56,418 nucleotides of DNA from Hymenopellis radicata (Eukaryota; Basidiomycota; Agaricomycetes; Agaricales; Physalacriaceae). The stretch covers positions 1-56,418 of the forward strand of contig JADNRX010000353.1 in NCBI GenBank assembly GCA_015501595.1. The letters are read 5' to 3'. The translations under genes and the position numbers were made by a program. This document shows, piece after piece, positions 22,565 through 33,072 of the stretch (position 1 is the first letter of the stretch; each line of letters opens with the position of its first letter). The notes under the pieces were generated by a model, which was given only the letters and a program-made list of their open reading frames with translations, made no database searches and was not told the DNA's origin.

Positions 22565-24267
22565 ATGGCAGATACTATGAATGCGAAATATTGTACCAAC
22601 TGCGCCCTCTCTTTGCTTCAGCCTACAGAAGTCCCAAAGACGCGCACCGACCGCGTGGAGGAATTGCTCCGTCAGAACATCCTCCGCTTGACGTCGAGCT
22701 CTCTGCTTTTCGCGAGGTTGTGGAGACCACGCCGGCTGCTCTTGAGGCTCTTGACTCGAAGATCGCCCAGGCACGAGAATTGCTTGAGAATCTCCTCTCG
22801 GCACGCCAACATGTGCAGTCGCATTTCGAAGACGCGAAATCCCTCCTTCATCCTATGCGTTTCATCCCCAATGAGCTTCTGGCCAAAATCTTTAGCCATT
22901 GCATAGTGAAGGTTCACCATGTAGAAGATCCTGACGGACTCGATCCTGATCCTCGCGCAGCACCTTGGCTTCTCAATGGAGTTTGCCGCCGTTGGAGAAA
23001 CCTTGCGACAAATCTACCGCAGCTCTGGACACATTTGTGGCTTAATTTTGATAAGCAGCGAGGCTTCATTACGGGTCGCCAGTGCGCTTACAAAGTGGCA
23101 CTCTTTAGTGAATGGTCGAGAGGGCTTCCAATGAGTGTTTGCCTTGGAGCGCGCAGGAAGATGTTACGACCATCCTGTTCTGGCTTCCCTCGAAGTCAGC
23201 ATTCCCCGCTGGGAATCTCTGTGGGTTAATCTCCCGCGGACATCGTTGCAGTGCCTTTCCGGAAATAACTTTCTGAACCTCCAAGAGCTCGTCTTGTATC
23301 CCAATAGGAAGTCCCAGTGCACCTAAACCTTGACATATTCCGACCAACGAAAGTGCTGGCCCTTCGGAAGTTTGGCACCTACTCCCGGCAATCGTTGGCG
23401 GTCCTCAAGTCTGTCACCCTTCCTTGGGTGCAGCTCACACGGGTTTTCGATATTTCGATCGACACGGATGGGTTGGATTGTGTTGCTGAAATGATCAACG
23501 TACAGGAACTAGACGTCATTTTATCCGATACTATACACCCTCGAATGCGCCATTTCGTTGCCTAAACTTCAGCGCTTGTCAATCCTAGAAAACGAAACGG
23601 CAGCACCGGGTTACACGAAATCGTTCTTCTCGATTCTAACGATGCCCAGCATCTCCGAGCTCGAACTGAAGTTTCGCAACAAAAACCTCTCTGCCTTTTC
23701 CCCACCTTGAACACTGGTGCATTGGAGAAATTAGTCAACTGGACATTACATGTAGATCAAGTCTGCATGTCAACAACACCAGTAACCTTTTGAACTTCCT
23801 CGCCCTCACCCATCGTGTGGAGCAGTTGCGAATTTCATGATGTGCGCATGCCTGCGGACCTGTTTATTGGTCTGACGTTTTCCAAATCCTCGGATTCGAC
23901 GCCGTCTAGGTTGCCATCCCTTCGTATTCTAGATATCAGGGGGTGTGACTGCGATGACGTTCTTGGAGTTGATATATCGCCTATCTTCGACATGTTGGAA
24001 TCCAGAATGACGCATCTGGAAGAACAGAACTTCACGCAGGACGTCAGTCCGTCTCAGCTTGATTCATGTGTCCCAGGAAATACATCAAATGGCATATCGC
24101 TGCGAGGGCCGGCCAGTGTCTCGTTGGATTCATCTGCGACGGGATTGCGTCAGCGTCGCTTCTGCTTGCGGACAGCACGGGTTCCGCGTTGGCTGTATAC
24201 GAAGGATTGTCAGCGTTGGAGGAATATATGCGCTGCACTGCAAGTAGAATGCGGCGGCGACGCTTAA
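22565..24267 (+). pseudogene. F-box/LRR-like paralogue #4, multiple frameshifts
   Basis: It starts MADTMNAKYCTNC. A one-base loss at about 22677 shifts the frame inside RQNHPPLD. The new frame carries the coiled coil and F-box (PNELLAKIFSHC) to the RSRGLPM-type motif near 23130. Further shifts occur near 23148, 23165 and 23305, where a stretch present in sisters is deleted, and near 23555-23840. The C-terminal frame 23815-24267 is intact (LRILDIRGCDCDD, WLYTKDCQRWRN). Its chief value is as the empty-site reference for the transposons in #2. Confidence 0.85.
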
Positions 24268-24509
24268 ATAAGACTGGAGTTCATAAGAGGTTTGAACGAA
24301 ATACTCGTCATGTTCAGGCATGGACTCAGGCGAATCGCTCTTTCTTGGCGATCGGCCCAAAGTACGCTAGCTAGTAGTGTTTGTTGTAACTCCAAGTTCA
24401 AACCAAGGTGTATCCCACAGTCAATGTGTCATGACCTATGCTACTGTAGAACAATATAATTATTTGACATTCAGTCAGTTACACCATGCCTTGACGAAAT
24501 CACGCCCAC

Positions 24510-25239
24510 AACTTTACTCTCAAACTCCAAGAGCGTTCCACCCCTCGTCGCAACCAAGTCACATCCAACCCGAACAAGGAAGAGACATTGACGGAAGCGA
24601 GCGCGAACGTATCCGCACTACATGGCTCCATCCATCTCTAACGCAGCCTAGTTATACAATCACACGAGTTTCTACAACAGACACTTCGAAAAGCGAGCTT
24701 ACCCAGGCAGCATCGAATCGGGCGTTTTCGTGCGAAGCTCTGGCAGGGGCCGTAAGGGAGGGGATTGGTCCCAATCGCGACGGACACGTTATGTTTCACG
24801 CAGAACGCCGAGTGTCGTGTCTTGTGTAAGGGAAGGTCCTGGTAGTCTTTACGATGAGCGACAATGTAAGCCTACATTGTTGAGATGCGAGTAACCGACA
24901 TGTGTACTTGCCAGTCAGCCAAGAACGAACGCGAGTTCCCCAAAATTACGCCTAGCAATTTCCGCAGTACTGTACTATTACGGTGTAGTCTTCACGTAAC
25001 GCGTAACGGGGGGGTCGTTTGATCTTATCGGACCCCGCCGATCGCCTGGAAATCCTAATCGGGTTTCCATCAAAAAAAAATTAAGAAAATCTGTGAAGAC
25101 TTGCCCGTAATACTACAGTAATAAGGTGATTTTCAGTGGCACCGACAAACGTCCTTCTTAACCGTCAATCCATTACGCTCCTCTATCTCGGTTTTAAGAG
25201 TAATCATCGCCACAAAAATATCCGCGCTGTGCACGTAGA
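24510..25239 (-). pseudogene. Amidohydrolase C-terminal fragment, copy B
   Basis: Minus-strand DNA aligns with 48740-49345 of the intact gene: LLEFESK region, RNARFD region and the segment around ISAAMRW/IAAEIA. It is interrupted by a 149-bp MITE (24970-25118) and then by the hAT-like element at 25240. Frames are destroyed. It lies downstream of F-box #4 as the intact gene lies downstream of #6. Confidence 0.65.
24970..25118. mobile_element. TA-flanked MITE, copy 3
   Basis: A 149-bp element with ends CTGTACTATTACGG and the inverse of CTGTAGTATTACGGGC. TA lies at 24968-24969 and 25119-25120. The homologous site is uninterrupted near 9250 and 49215. It carries the family motif CGTAACGCGTAACGGGG. 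Confidence 0.85.
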
Positions 25240-26349
25240 TAGGGAACAGCACGGGTTTCGTGGGTTGGCACGGGTCGTGGGCACGGGTGTGGGTTGTGAG
25301 GTAGACACCCGCGGGCGACCCACTGTGCCCACACCAACCCATACATTTTACTTGCAAGCATGTAGATACATATTTCAACTAATTTTATAAATTTATTTTG
25401 AAGTAAACGGCCACTGAGAGTCTCAAGAACGATCTATGTCTCGCGATCCGGCAATTGCCGAAGAGGCCGCGTAAGCGTTCGATCGCGCTATTCTCTCTTG
25501 CTCAGACCATCACCATGACCGCCCAGGGAGCGACGACTGTCACTCCTGCTGCTCTGACGATTGTCAGGCAGCCTGTGGGGTGTGTTCTTGACTCTGGCTT
25601 TGTGCCGAGCCCGCTGGTCTCTGTGATGGTGCGAGGACGACACTGTCTCTGAGATGGTGCGTGGACGACGCTGTCTCTGAGACGGCGCGAGGACAACAAC
25701 GCGTTCAAGCACGACGCGGATGACGCGAATTATGACAACGCAGACGACACGACCAAGACAACGCGGACCAAGACAGCGCGCACAAGGACAGCGCGCACAA
25801 GGATGACGCGCATAAGGACGAGTTTGATGTGCATTTGTTCAAAAAGGTAGTGTTATTTCTTGGGGATGGGCGGCATCTGATGCATAGTCAGACATTGTCG
25901 TTGGGTATGGATTCGTGGTCGATATCGCTGCCGTTTACCGGACAGGAGCAAACCTGGCGCGTAGATGTTCCCATGAGGTCGTTCCAGAGCGGTGAGTATT
26001 GCTTAGGCGGCAAAGATCGAGTGCTAATTTGTTTGAAGGTTACTATAACCAGGTTACGGCCCTCCATATCTCCCACTGGATGGCAACACGTCATCATCTC
26101 GCTCGCGCCACCTTCATCGTACCAACCTCACTCCTCTTCCTTCTCCATTGACCTCATGCATGTCGATGGCCCCCGCGCAATGGCTCGGGGGCTGTCGGCC
26201 GGCATGAAACCACCTCCAAACCCATGGGATACCCCGCGGGTCGTCCAACCCACCGAACCCGTACCCGTATGGTACGGGTGTTAACCCGCAACGGGCACGG
26301 GCGTGGGTGTCTCTCCCGACACCCGCGGATCCTCCCGTGCTATTCCTTA
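25240..26349. mobile_element. hAT-like non-autonomous element, TAGGGAACAG ends
   Basis: A 1110-bp element with ends TAGGGAACAGCACGGG and the inverse of TAAGGAATAGCACGGG. The 8-bp duplication CACGTAGA is at 25232-25239 and 26350-26357. Subterminal repeats are GGGCACGGG/CCCGCGGG. In inverted orientation its interior matches the core of the TAGAGACCTC elements (GCCTGACAATCGTCAG, CGCTTACGCGGCC, CCGGATCGCGAGA) and includes hairpin copy D. A segment at 25830-26090, with a possible GTGAGT...AG intron, is absent from the others and could be captured DNA. Confidence 0.88.
26154..26207. repeat. Hairpin repeat, copy D
   Basis: TCATGC to GCATGA palindrome with CCCCCG / CGGGGG arms around GCAATGGC, close to copy A in the outer arms (GTCGA, GTCGGC). 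Confidence 0.7.
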
Positions 26350-26533
26350 CACGTAGATCACCAATGGCAGCAGAGAACCGAGTTCGGAAGACTCCGAATT
26401 CATCCAAACTTCAAGAAAGCGGGATACAGGCGGGATACTTACATGAGAGGTGGTGCTGGATCCCACATTGGAATTTTAGTAATAATCCAATTTTCTCCGT
26501 CGTACAAATCCCAAGGATATAAGTATGTTACTA

Positions 26534-28249
26534 CTAATCGTCACTCATGGTAACGCCACATTCCAGTTCTGCCCTTGATTTTAGCTCAAAAAAATCTTCA
26601 GGCCACTTTATTCTCGTCCGAACATACAACCCGCATGGAATCTGCACCTTTTTCAGACACCTGCGATGGTCCTCCGAGTCCAACCTGGATCCTGTATCAA
26701 ATTCCGTTCCAGTCTCATTCGTGGCCGCACTCTGCCCATTGCCGTCCATGCCAGCGTTATCATTGACCGTCTGCTCCCCACCCTTTCTCCCTTCCGCCAC
26801 CACTGTTGGCAGTCGGGAATATAACATGCCAAAAAGTGGGTTGAGATCATCATCCAGGCAAGGTGCATAGTGACATTCGCCAATGTCCAAAAAGCGCAGA
26901 CATGGCAGCCTGACAGGCGACCCGTCCGCGAGCTTAACGAGATTGAGGCCGTCAGCAAACTCGACTGTCATGTTGAGATCATAAAGGCGCAACCACTCGA
27001 CACTGTGGGTGAGGGTGAGGAAGTCCAAGAGATGCTGCGTGTTTTCCTCATGCGAATTCATCTCGCAAGTGATATCCAGCTTGATCAGGTTCCCGAGCGG
27101 GAGGGGCGATGTCGGAAAATGGAGCACTGATTTGGCGTGATATTCGAGGGTGAGTTCCGACAGAGTGGGGATCGCTAATGCGGAGAAAAACTCTTTGCTA
27201 CGGCCGGCGCATTGTAGCCCTCGGTGATGGAAAGGTAGCGAAGCTTTGGAACTGAAATGACATCGTGAATGGGAGTATGAGTTTCGGAACCGGCAAGAAC
27301 ATCAAGCTTTTCCAAATCCGCCATGGTACGCAGATAATTCAAAGCCTCCACGTCGAAGGCAGGGAAGTGTGTGACGGAGGTAAGATGAGACCAAGGAAGC
27401 GAGACATGTTCCAAGGCCCGCCACGATTCACTGGTAATCATTTCGAAGTCACGAAGGACAGGTGCCCGCATTGACTGAAAGACATCAACATGTAGGTCTG
27501 GTGGGTCGCTTCGCATCCGAAGCGAAAGCCTCCGAAGACTCAGAAAGCTGTTACCAGATAGGGACTGCAAGGATGGTCGTGGAAGGTCCACATCCAGGTA
27601 TCTCCACTGAGGGATACTGACTTCAAGGACCGGGAGCACTGGATGATCTGCGACGCTCTCGGCGCTGCCAAGATAAACATCCATGAGGAGACCTCGAGAC
27701 CGCTGGATGAAAAGCCCCGTTTTATACACACACTGGCGCTCCGTGATGTGTCCCAAATGCGTGTCAAAATCAAGTAAAAGATGCGTCCAGAGCTGTGGCG
27801 TATTGACCGCGACCTCTCTCCAGCGATGGCAAGACTCGAGCCAATAGCCAGGGTGCACCATTGGGGTCGAGCGAGTCGGGATCCTTCGTTCGGTAAGTCG
27901 TCGGGATACAATGAAGAAATATTTCTGTGAGCAGTTCACTGGGGATGGAACGTATGGGGTGGAAGAGGGATTCGATGTCTTCAAGGCGCGACTGCGCGCG
28001 CTGGCGTGCCGAGAGGAGATTCTCGAGCAATTCTCGTGCCTCTAAGATCTTCGCGTCCAAGTCGTCGAGAGTGGCGCGCGCGTCTTTCGCAATCTCGCGA
28101 AAAGCAGAGATCTCCACGTCAAGCAAAGGATGGTTCTGACGGAGAACTTCCTCTATGCGCGCTGTGCGAGTCCCACCAGCTTCTTCCGCAGGCTGAAATA
28201 AAAGGCAGACGCAGTTGGCACAATGCTTTTCAGTCGTAGTATCCGCCAT
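26534..28249 (-). pseudogene. F-box/LRR-like paralogue #5, two frameshifts
   Basis: The start at 28249 gives MADTTTEKHCANC, the coiled coil, and F-box PSELLTEIFLHC. An extra base near 27836 shifts the frame in the CHRW motif. The second frame (27175-27840) has RSRGLLMDVYLG, LEVSIPQWRYLDVDLP and SLPWSHLTS. A lost base near 27210 shifts into the last frame (to 26534), with NTQHLLDFLTLTHSVEWL and a C-terminus like that of #7 (SRLDSEDHRRCLK). Only two small lesions suggest recent loss. It is the duplicate of #7 in the left-hand block. Confidence 0.85.
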
Positions 28250-28584
28250 GCCTGATATCCAACTGATCTCAGTTTCATGTAGCAAGGTTAAAAAACAGGG
28301 TCTATCACCTGTAATACTTAGTCTACTAGTCTCTCCAGTGTCCGACGAGAGAAAGCTATCGCTAATGATTAGTCTTGTGCATGCCTTGCACATAATCGAA
28401 GTAACTTACTTAAGCTGGACGCGTTACTATGCTGCGAAGCGGGTCAACAACAAAATCTCCCTAGTGAGTTCGTCGCAACCTGTGCTGTGCCTCAGGCCTC
28501 AGCGACAAGCTCCAATCTACGATAGAAATCAAGTTACCGGATATTCTGCTGAATAAGCGATACCTCTTAGCAGTCTGAGCGCCG

Positions 28585-28980
28585 AGGATGGTTCCTGTTG
28601 AGGATGATCGTCGAAGAGAAAGGCAGTATCGTCATGTCGAGGCAGCACAGCCACACGACCGATTTGACCAATTTTTTCCCGAGCGACCGATTTAAGACCG
28701 ATTTTCACCGAAGCGGCCAATTGGAGGCACGTGACCGGACACCTCGGTCATCTCGCCCGGGCGAGGGTTCGATTCCTCCTTTTTTTTTCTTTTTGGGAGC
28801 CGTAAACCTAAACCCTAAACCCCCCCCTCCTATTTTTTTTTTTTTTTTTTTTTTTTTAAAGTCCCTCAAAATCTTACTGCCTGGTGAGCGCAGGCGCGGC
28901 AAATTGTGGCGCATGCACACGTTCAGGTGTATGTTCTCATCATGTATATACTCTATAATGTAATACACGCGTTCCTATTC
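28585..28980 (-). other. Upstream remnant of #5 with insertion and poly-T tract
   Basis: The F-box upstream block is recognisable only at 28585-28620 (GATGATCGTCGAAGAGAAAG). It is then replaced by unrelated DNA. That DNA contains GGTTCGATTCC (28765-28775), T runs (28776-28783 and about 28832-28857) and two CCTAAA-type repeats (28803-28822). It may be a retroposed or Pol III-type sequence; no full tRNA fold is present. Confidence 0.35.
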
Positions 28981-29783
28981 AATGTAATCAATGCACCTGG
29001 GCACGGTGCTCGTCGGAGAGTCGGTCAAGATATCGGCGCGGCGCGAAATGCTCAAGAGAGCAATCCGCATACCGGCGACGAAATCGGTACTGAGATACCC
29101 TCCTTGTCCTGAATCTTCGCCTTCACAAACGACTTGAGCTCGTCGTTTAGGCCGCGTCGCCAAAGTGGGATGTGGTTGCGCCACAATTTGAGTGCTCGGC
29201 CTTGACGCCGCCGGGTGCAGTGTTGGCGTTGGCGGTAACGGTGACACTTCAAAGCACGTTGTTGGCAGTGGCACCCAGGGTTATTACGAGAAGCCGTGCT
29301 CGACGTGCGAACGGTGAGAGTGGGACGGCCATTCACAGTTGGTGTGTTCTCCCGCACCTGATGGTTACTGAAGAAGGAAGCAGCGATGGTGGTGGGTGTG
29401 GGAGTGTCATCGGAGTGTCTGTTGTCCTTGCCAGGAGAAGAGGCAGAAGAATCCATAGTCATAGACGCGTCAGGTTGCTGGACGCCGGTATATTCTTGAT
29501 GTATGGGTATTTCATAGGATGCACCTGGGGACGGAGTACGAGATCTCGAGTCGTCGACGCCGGAAAGCAGCTCGTAGAGAGGAAGCTCGATGGTAGGGCG
29601 AGAAACACTGAAGCCGTCGTTGGAGGTGGTGCGGGTCGTGAACGTGGGAGTACGTTTGAGCGACAACCTCGATCCTTGTCGAGTCTGGGAGCGGATAAGT
29701 ACTCCTGCAAGCGTAGAATAGGGAAAAGAACTTACCAAGCAACAGCTGCATATCCAGTGGAGCTTCCTCGGGCGCGAAGCCAA
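28980..29783 (-). other. Unidentified minus-strand coding-like region
   Basis: The minus frame from 29783 has a Ser/Thr/Pro-rich stretch (SRTPSPGASYEIPIH, GRPTLTVRTSSTASRNNPG). It probably shifts frame near 29280 to PTLHPAASRPSTQIVAQPH. GT-AG candidates around 29705-29745 suggest an upstream exon. No family recognised. It lies directly beyond the exon-like repeats, so it may belong to the same broken gene. Confidence 0.3.
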
Positions 29784-29879
29784 GTGGAAAAGAGTTTAAA
29801 GACGTCTATCCATAAGTCGAAACAGCTAGAGAGGAAATGAACAAGGCCGACTTACCATGTACTGTCAAGACTCTGCGAA

Positions 29880-30660
29880 ATGGGCAAGGAACGCGTCGCG
29901 AAGGCAACGTCCCGAACGACGAGGCATCCGAGTCTGGGGAAATATGACTGTAAAATGAGTCAGAATCGTGAGTATGGTTCAAGTCAAAAGGAAAGAAACT
30001 TACCTGATGTTTCCAGTACCACTCGCGGCTTAGTACGGCATACACGACAACGGCGGCGATGTCTTGAAGGCGTTAAACGTGAGTGGCGTGGGCGGCCTCG
30101 CCGGCTAGGCTTTTGAGTCTGGGAAATCCGCCTTCAAAGTGAGCGAGAAAGGGGAAGAAAGTTTCAATCAAAAAGCAACTCACACATGACTGCAGGCACG
30201 CAATCCGAGTCCTCCGGTTAAATATCGAGAACTTCGGCGGCGATACAACGATGGCAAGACAACGAGGCCGTCAAGGATGAGCAGCGTGAGGTGGCCTCGC
30301 CGCTAAAACTTGGGTTAGACCGCGGTTCAGAACGTACCGTGAACGAAATAAATACCTAATACGTCGTCCGGATAGGGATACGTCGGTGAAGACGACGGCG
30401 GAGTAGGAAAGATCCTGCGCACAACGGATCCAATGAGGTAAAAACAGCGAGAGCCGGCCTCGCTGGCCAGGCGTCTAGGTCTGTAAATTTTCACTAAAAA
30501 ACAACGTGTTAAAATGGTGGCATACGTTCAAGGAATATAAGACATACCGTGAAGTTAAGTCGTCCGCGAGACGGTAAATCGTCGTTCCACGACGACATCG
30601 AGGTGAAGAAAGCAGTGTGTGCGGCCTCGCCGGCCAGGCATCTGGAGCGGAGAAATTTGA
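29880..30660 (-). repeat. Degenerate tandem array of exon-like units
   Basis: Four to five related units at about 160-200-bp spacing share a GGCCTCGCCGGCCAGGC core (near 30090, 30290, 30455 and 30630). Each is followed or preceded by minus-strand splice-like signals: GTAAGTTTCTTTCC near 29998, GTGAGTTGC near 30183, GTATTTATTTCG near 30355, GTATGTCTTATATTC near 30545. On the minus strand each core could be an exon separated by a short intron. Protein identity unknown. Confidence 0.5.
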
Positions 30661-30774
30661 CTATGGCACGCTCGCAAGCAGTGCGCAGACGACGCGGAGA
30701 GCACGAAGGTTGGACGACAAGTCTAAAAGATCAAGTTAGATATAGACGCGAGATTATTAGATAAGATATGCGTA

Positions 30775-31662
30775 CCCTTCTCGTTCTTGCATGGGAACTC
30801 CTGGACGAAATGGATTACGAGACAGTTGTCAAAGTCCTGTCACCGGCGGTGGCCTTGACCTCGAAGATACCCTCCTCGATGGTCAACAGGGAAACATTGA
30901 AAGATCCTCCTTCGAGCGAAGATAAGAACGTTGTGCTCGCCAGTGGATTTCTTATCAAGATCGTACGCGATGGCGGCAGCGGTGGGCTCGTTGATGATAC
31001 GGAGAACGTTCATGCCCGAAATGGTACCAGTATCCTTGGTGGCCTGACGCTGGGAGTCGTTGAAATAGGCCGGGACAGTGACCACGGCATTGGTGACCGT
31101 GATACCGAGGTAGGACTCGGTAGTCTCCTTGAGGAGGACCATGGACGAGATTTCTTCAGGAGACTGGATGCACAATCAGACAAAGTCTACAAGACACAAG
31201 GCGCAGACTCACGAATTCCTTGTTCTCGCCACGGTACTCGACCTGGATGTAAGGCTTTCCGCCCTTGTCAAAGACTTTAAAGGGAAAGTGCTTCATATCC
31301 GACTGCACTTCAGCATCCGAGAACTTGCGACCGATGAGACGCTTGACGTCGAACACGCTAATCGAGGATGATCAGTACGCGCTATAGCTTGTGAAAAAAA
31401 ACCTACGTGTTGACAGGTTCATGGCGACCTGGTTCTTTGCGGCATCACCGACTCTGAGATGCTCGTTGTCGGAGAACGAGACGTAGGAAGGTGTCGTACG
31501 GTTACCCTGGTTGTTGGCGATGATCTCAACACGATTGTTCTGCCAGACACCGACACAACTATAAAGAAAACAGTTAGAAAAAAATAGGAAAACACCACAG
31601 CAGTAAACACTTACGAGTAGGTGGTACCCAAGTCAATACCAATAGCTTTTGAGGACGACATT
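30775..31662 (-). pseudogene. Cytosolic HSP70 5' fragment
   Basis: The start at 31662 gives [15 protein letters not shown], the phosphate-binding loop of the HSP70 ATPase. Introns follow at about 31560-31620, 31360-31405 and 31155-31210. Exons read [40 protein letters not shown], and [13 protein letters not shown] to [16 protein letters not shown]. Near 30930 the GGGTFD motif is damaged by a frame change. Near 30845 the bases encoding THLGGE are deleted. After [13 protein letters not shown] similarity ends at about 30775. About 270 of some 650 residues are represented. It cannot make a chaperone. Confidence 0.88.
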
Positions 31663-32126
31663 CTGTCTATGAACAGGTAAGAAAATGCGGAGATGGAGGA
31701 CGATGAGAGCGGGAGCTGACCTAGTTTTGAAGAAAGTCCATGTAAGCCAAGGGGTCAAAGGCGATGCCCGCTCAGCCCATACTCGCCCTCTGCAGGTGGG
31801 AAGTCGCATCCGCGGCGTCTCTTCACGCCACTCCCCCCACCTTCGATCCTTCGATGTCACCCACCATCTCCAGCGTCGTCGCGTCGGCGTCTGTCACGTT
31901 GATAGTGATATCCATGCTGGCAACCTCGTTGGAGGGTTTACGCCGTTGCTCAGCCCAGACAGCGTGAGCTTGGATGCCCCATTTCTGGGGGCTTACACTG
32001 GGCTGCGTCGTCGAATTGACGGCTTACGCGTTCAATCCAACGCCATCCAGTCGTAGAGAGGCGATCCGGGTGAGAGAGGAAAGAGAGAACAGTGAGAGTG
32101 GGAGAAGAGTGATGAGGACTGATCGA

Positions 32127-32166
32127 GTCGTCTCGAATTTGGCCCACGGGCCAAAATCGAGACGAC
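32127..32166. repeat. 40-bp near-perfect palindrome
   Basis: Arms GTCGTCTCGAATTTGGCCC and its inverse have one mismatch and a loop of about two bases. It could form a long hairpin. Confidence 0.85.
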
Positions 32167-32245
32167 TGCTGGACAAACAGCGCCAAATAAAGACGCGTTT
32201 ACTTTCTCCTCCCACTCAACGCGACTTCGTCGTCTGCGTGCTCGT

Positions 32246-32281
32246 CGTGGGAAGACTACGACATGTCGTAGTCTTCCCACG
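32246..32281. repeat. 36-bp perfect palindrome
   Basis: The half-site CGTGGGAAGACTACGACA is followed immediately by its exact inverse, with no spacer. It lies 79 bp from the preceding palindrome. Confidence 0.95.
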
Positions 32282-33072
32282 CCTCTTTCTTTCGTCCTCC
32301 AAGATGGCTGGCCCGCTGGAGCGCTGGCTGTGGACCGCACGCCCGCCCATCGATCGCGACCATGCATGCACGCGGCAACAGCTGGAAAAACGTATTGACT
32401 GCGAAGCTTTGGCTTGACCCCAATGGTTTTGACAGCCAGGGCGATATGTCACTGCACCAGCTGCCTGCCACGATGCGCATTTCCCGCCGCGCTGTCACCG
32501 CTGACGCCGTTCGCTGCCACCAGCACTTCGAGCCATCACCCGCGGATCTGCCCCAGCTTTGGTGCACGGGAGTCGTCGCCGCCACATCCACATCTAACCT
32601 TGTCGCTGTCGCCTTCGCCATCGTCGTGCTTGCTCTCCTCATCATCGCCACCTTGCCCATCACGCCTGACATTTTTCGTTCTACATTCATGGCTCAACGC
32701 GTCTGCCGTACGTCATCCACGATCATACTGCTTGCTCGACACGCCCGTTATGCTTCATGCATTGTTTCTTTCCTCAGTGTTAGTCTTCGTGAGTCTTTTT
32801 GAGTCTTCCTATCAACATTGTCCTGACTGCCATAGTCTCCATGTCAAACACGATCTCCCCTGTTGCCTGGCTTTTGCCCATCACCCTCATCGACTACCAA
32901 CTTCGTCGACATTCTCATCGACGCGACTGGAACTTTCTGGTATGTTTGACCTTCCTTCCGTTCTTATCTTACCCTTACTAACCCATCCCTTAGACTCGTT
33001 CGGATCCAGACGACAAGAAAACAGTACGTTGTTCAATGTATGCATATAATATGTGATGCTGATGTCGCGCAG

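Larger units (their letters stand above)
31680..33040. other. Intergenic with two palindromes, no recognised gene
   Basis: A possible HSP70 promoter/leader with a 5'-UTR intron adjoins 31662. The rest has overlapping frames on both strands, up to 211 codons at 32414-33049, with Ser/Leu/His-biased composition and no recognised domain. Two strong inverted repeats lie at 32127-32166 and 32246-32281. Confidence 0.4.

Noticed and set aside
28720..28790. tRNA gene or tRNA-derived SINE suggested by GGTTCGATTCC followed by a T run
   Set aside because: Only the B-box-like sequence fits. There is no A-box, and the GGAGG ... CCTCC span is about 57 nt and does not give a cloverleaf. Kept only as a note on the region.
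28800..28825. Telomere repeat CCCTAAA-like
   Set aside because: Only about two imperfect units, of plant-type length and not the usual fungal CCCTAA, next to homopolymer runs. Likely chance in low-complexity DNA.
29172..29840. Plus-strand 222-codon frame
   Set aside because: It lies opposite a Ser/Thr/Pro-rich minus frame with splice signals and reads as an Arg-rich shadow.
32414..33049. Plus-strand 211-codon frame
   Set aside because: Ser/Leu/His-biased, overlaps another frame and splice-like sites of the possible polymerase delta fragment. No domain recognised.
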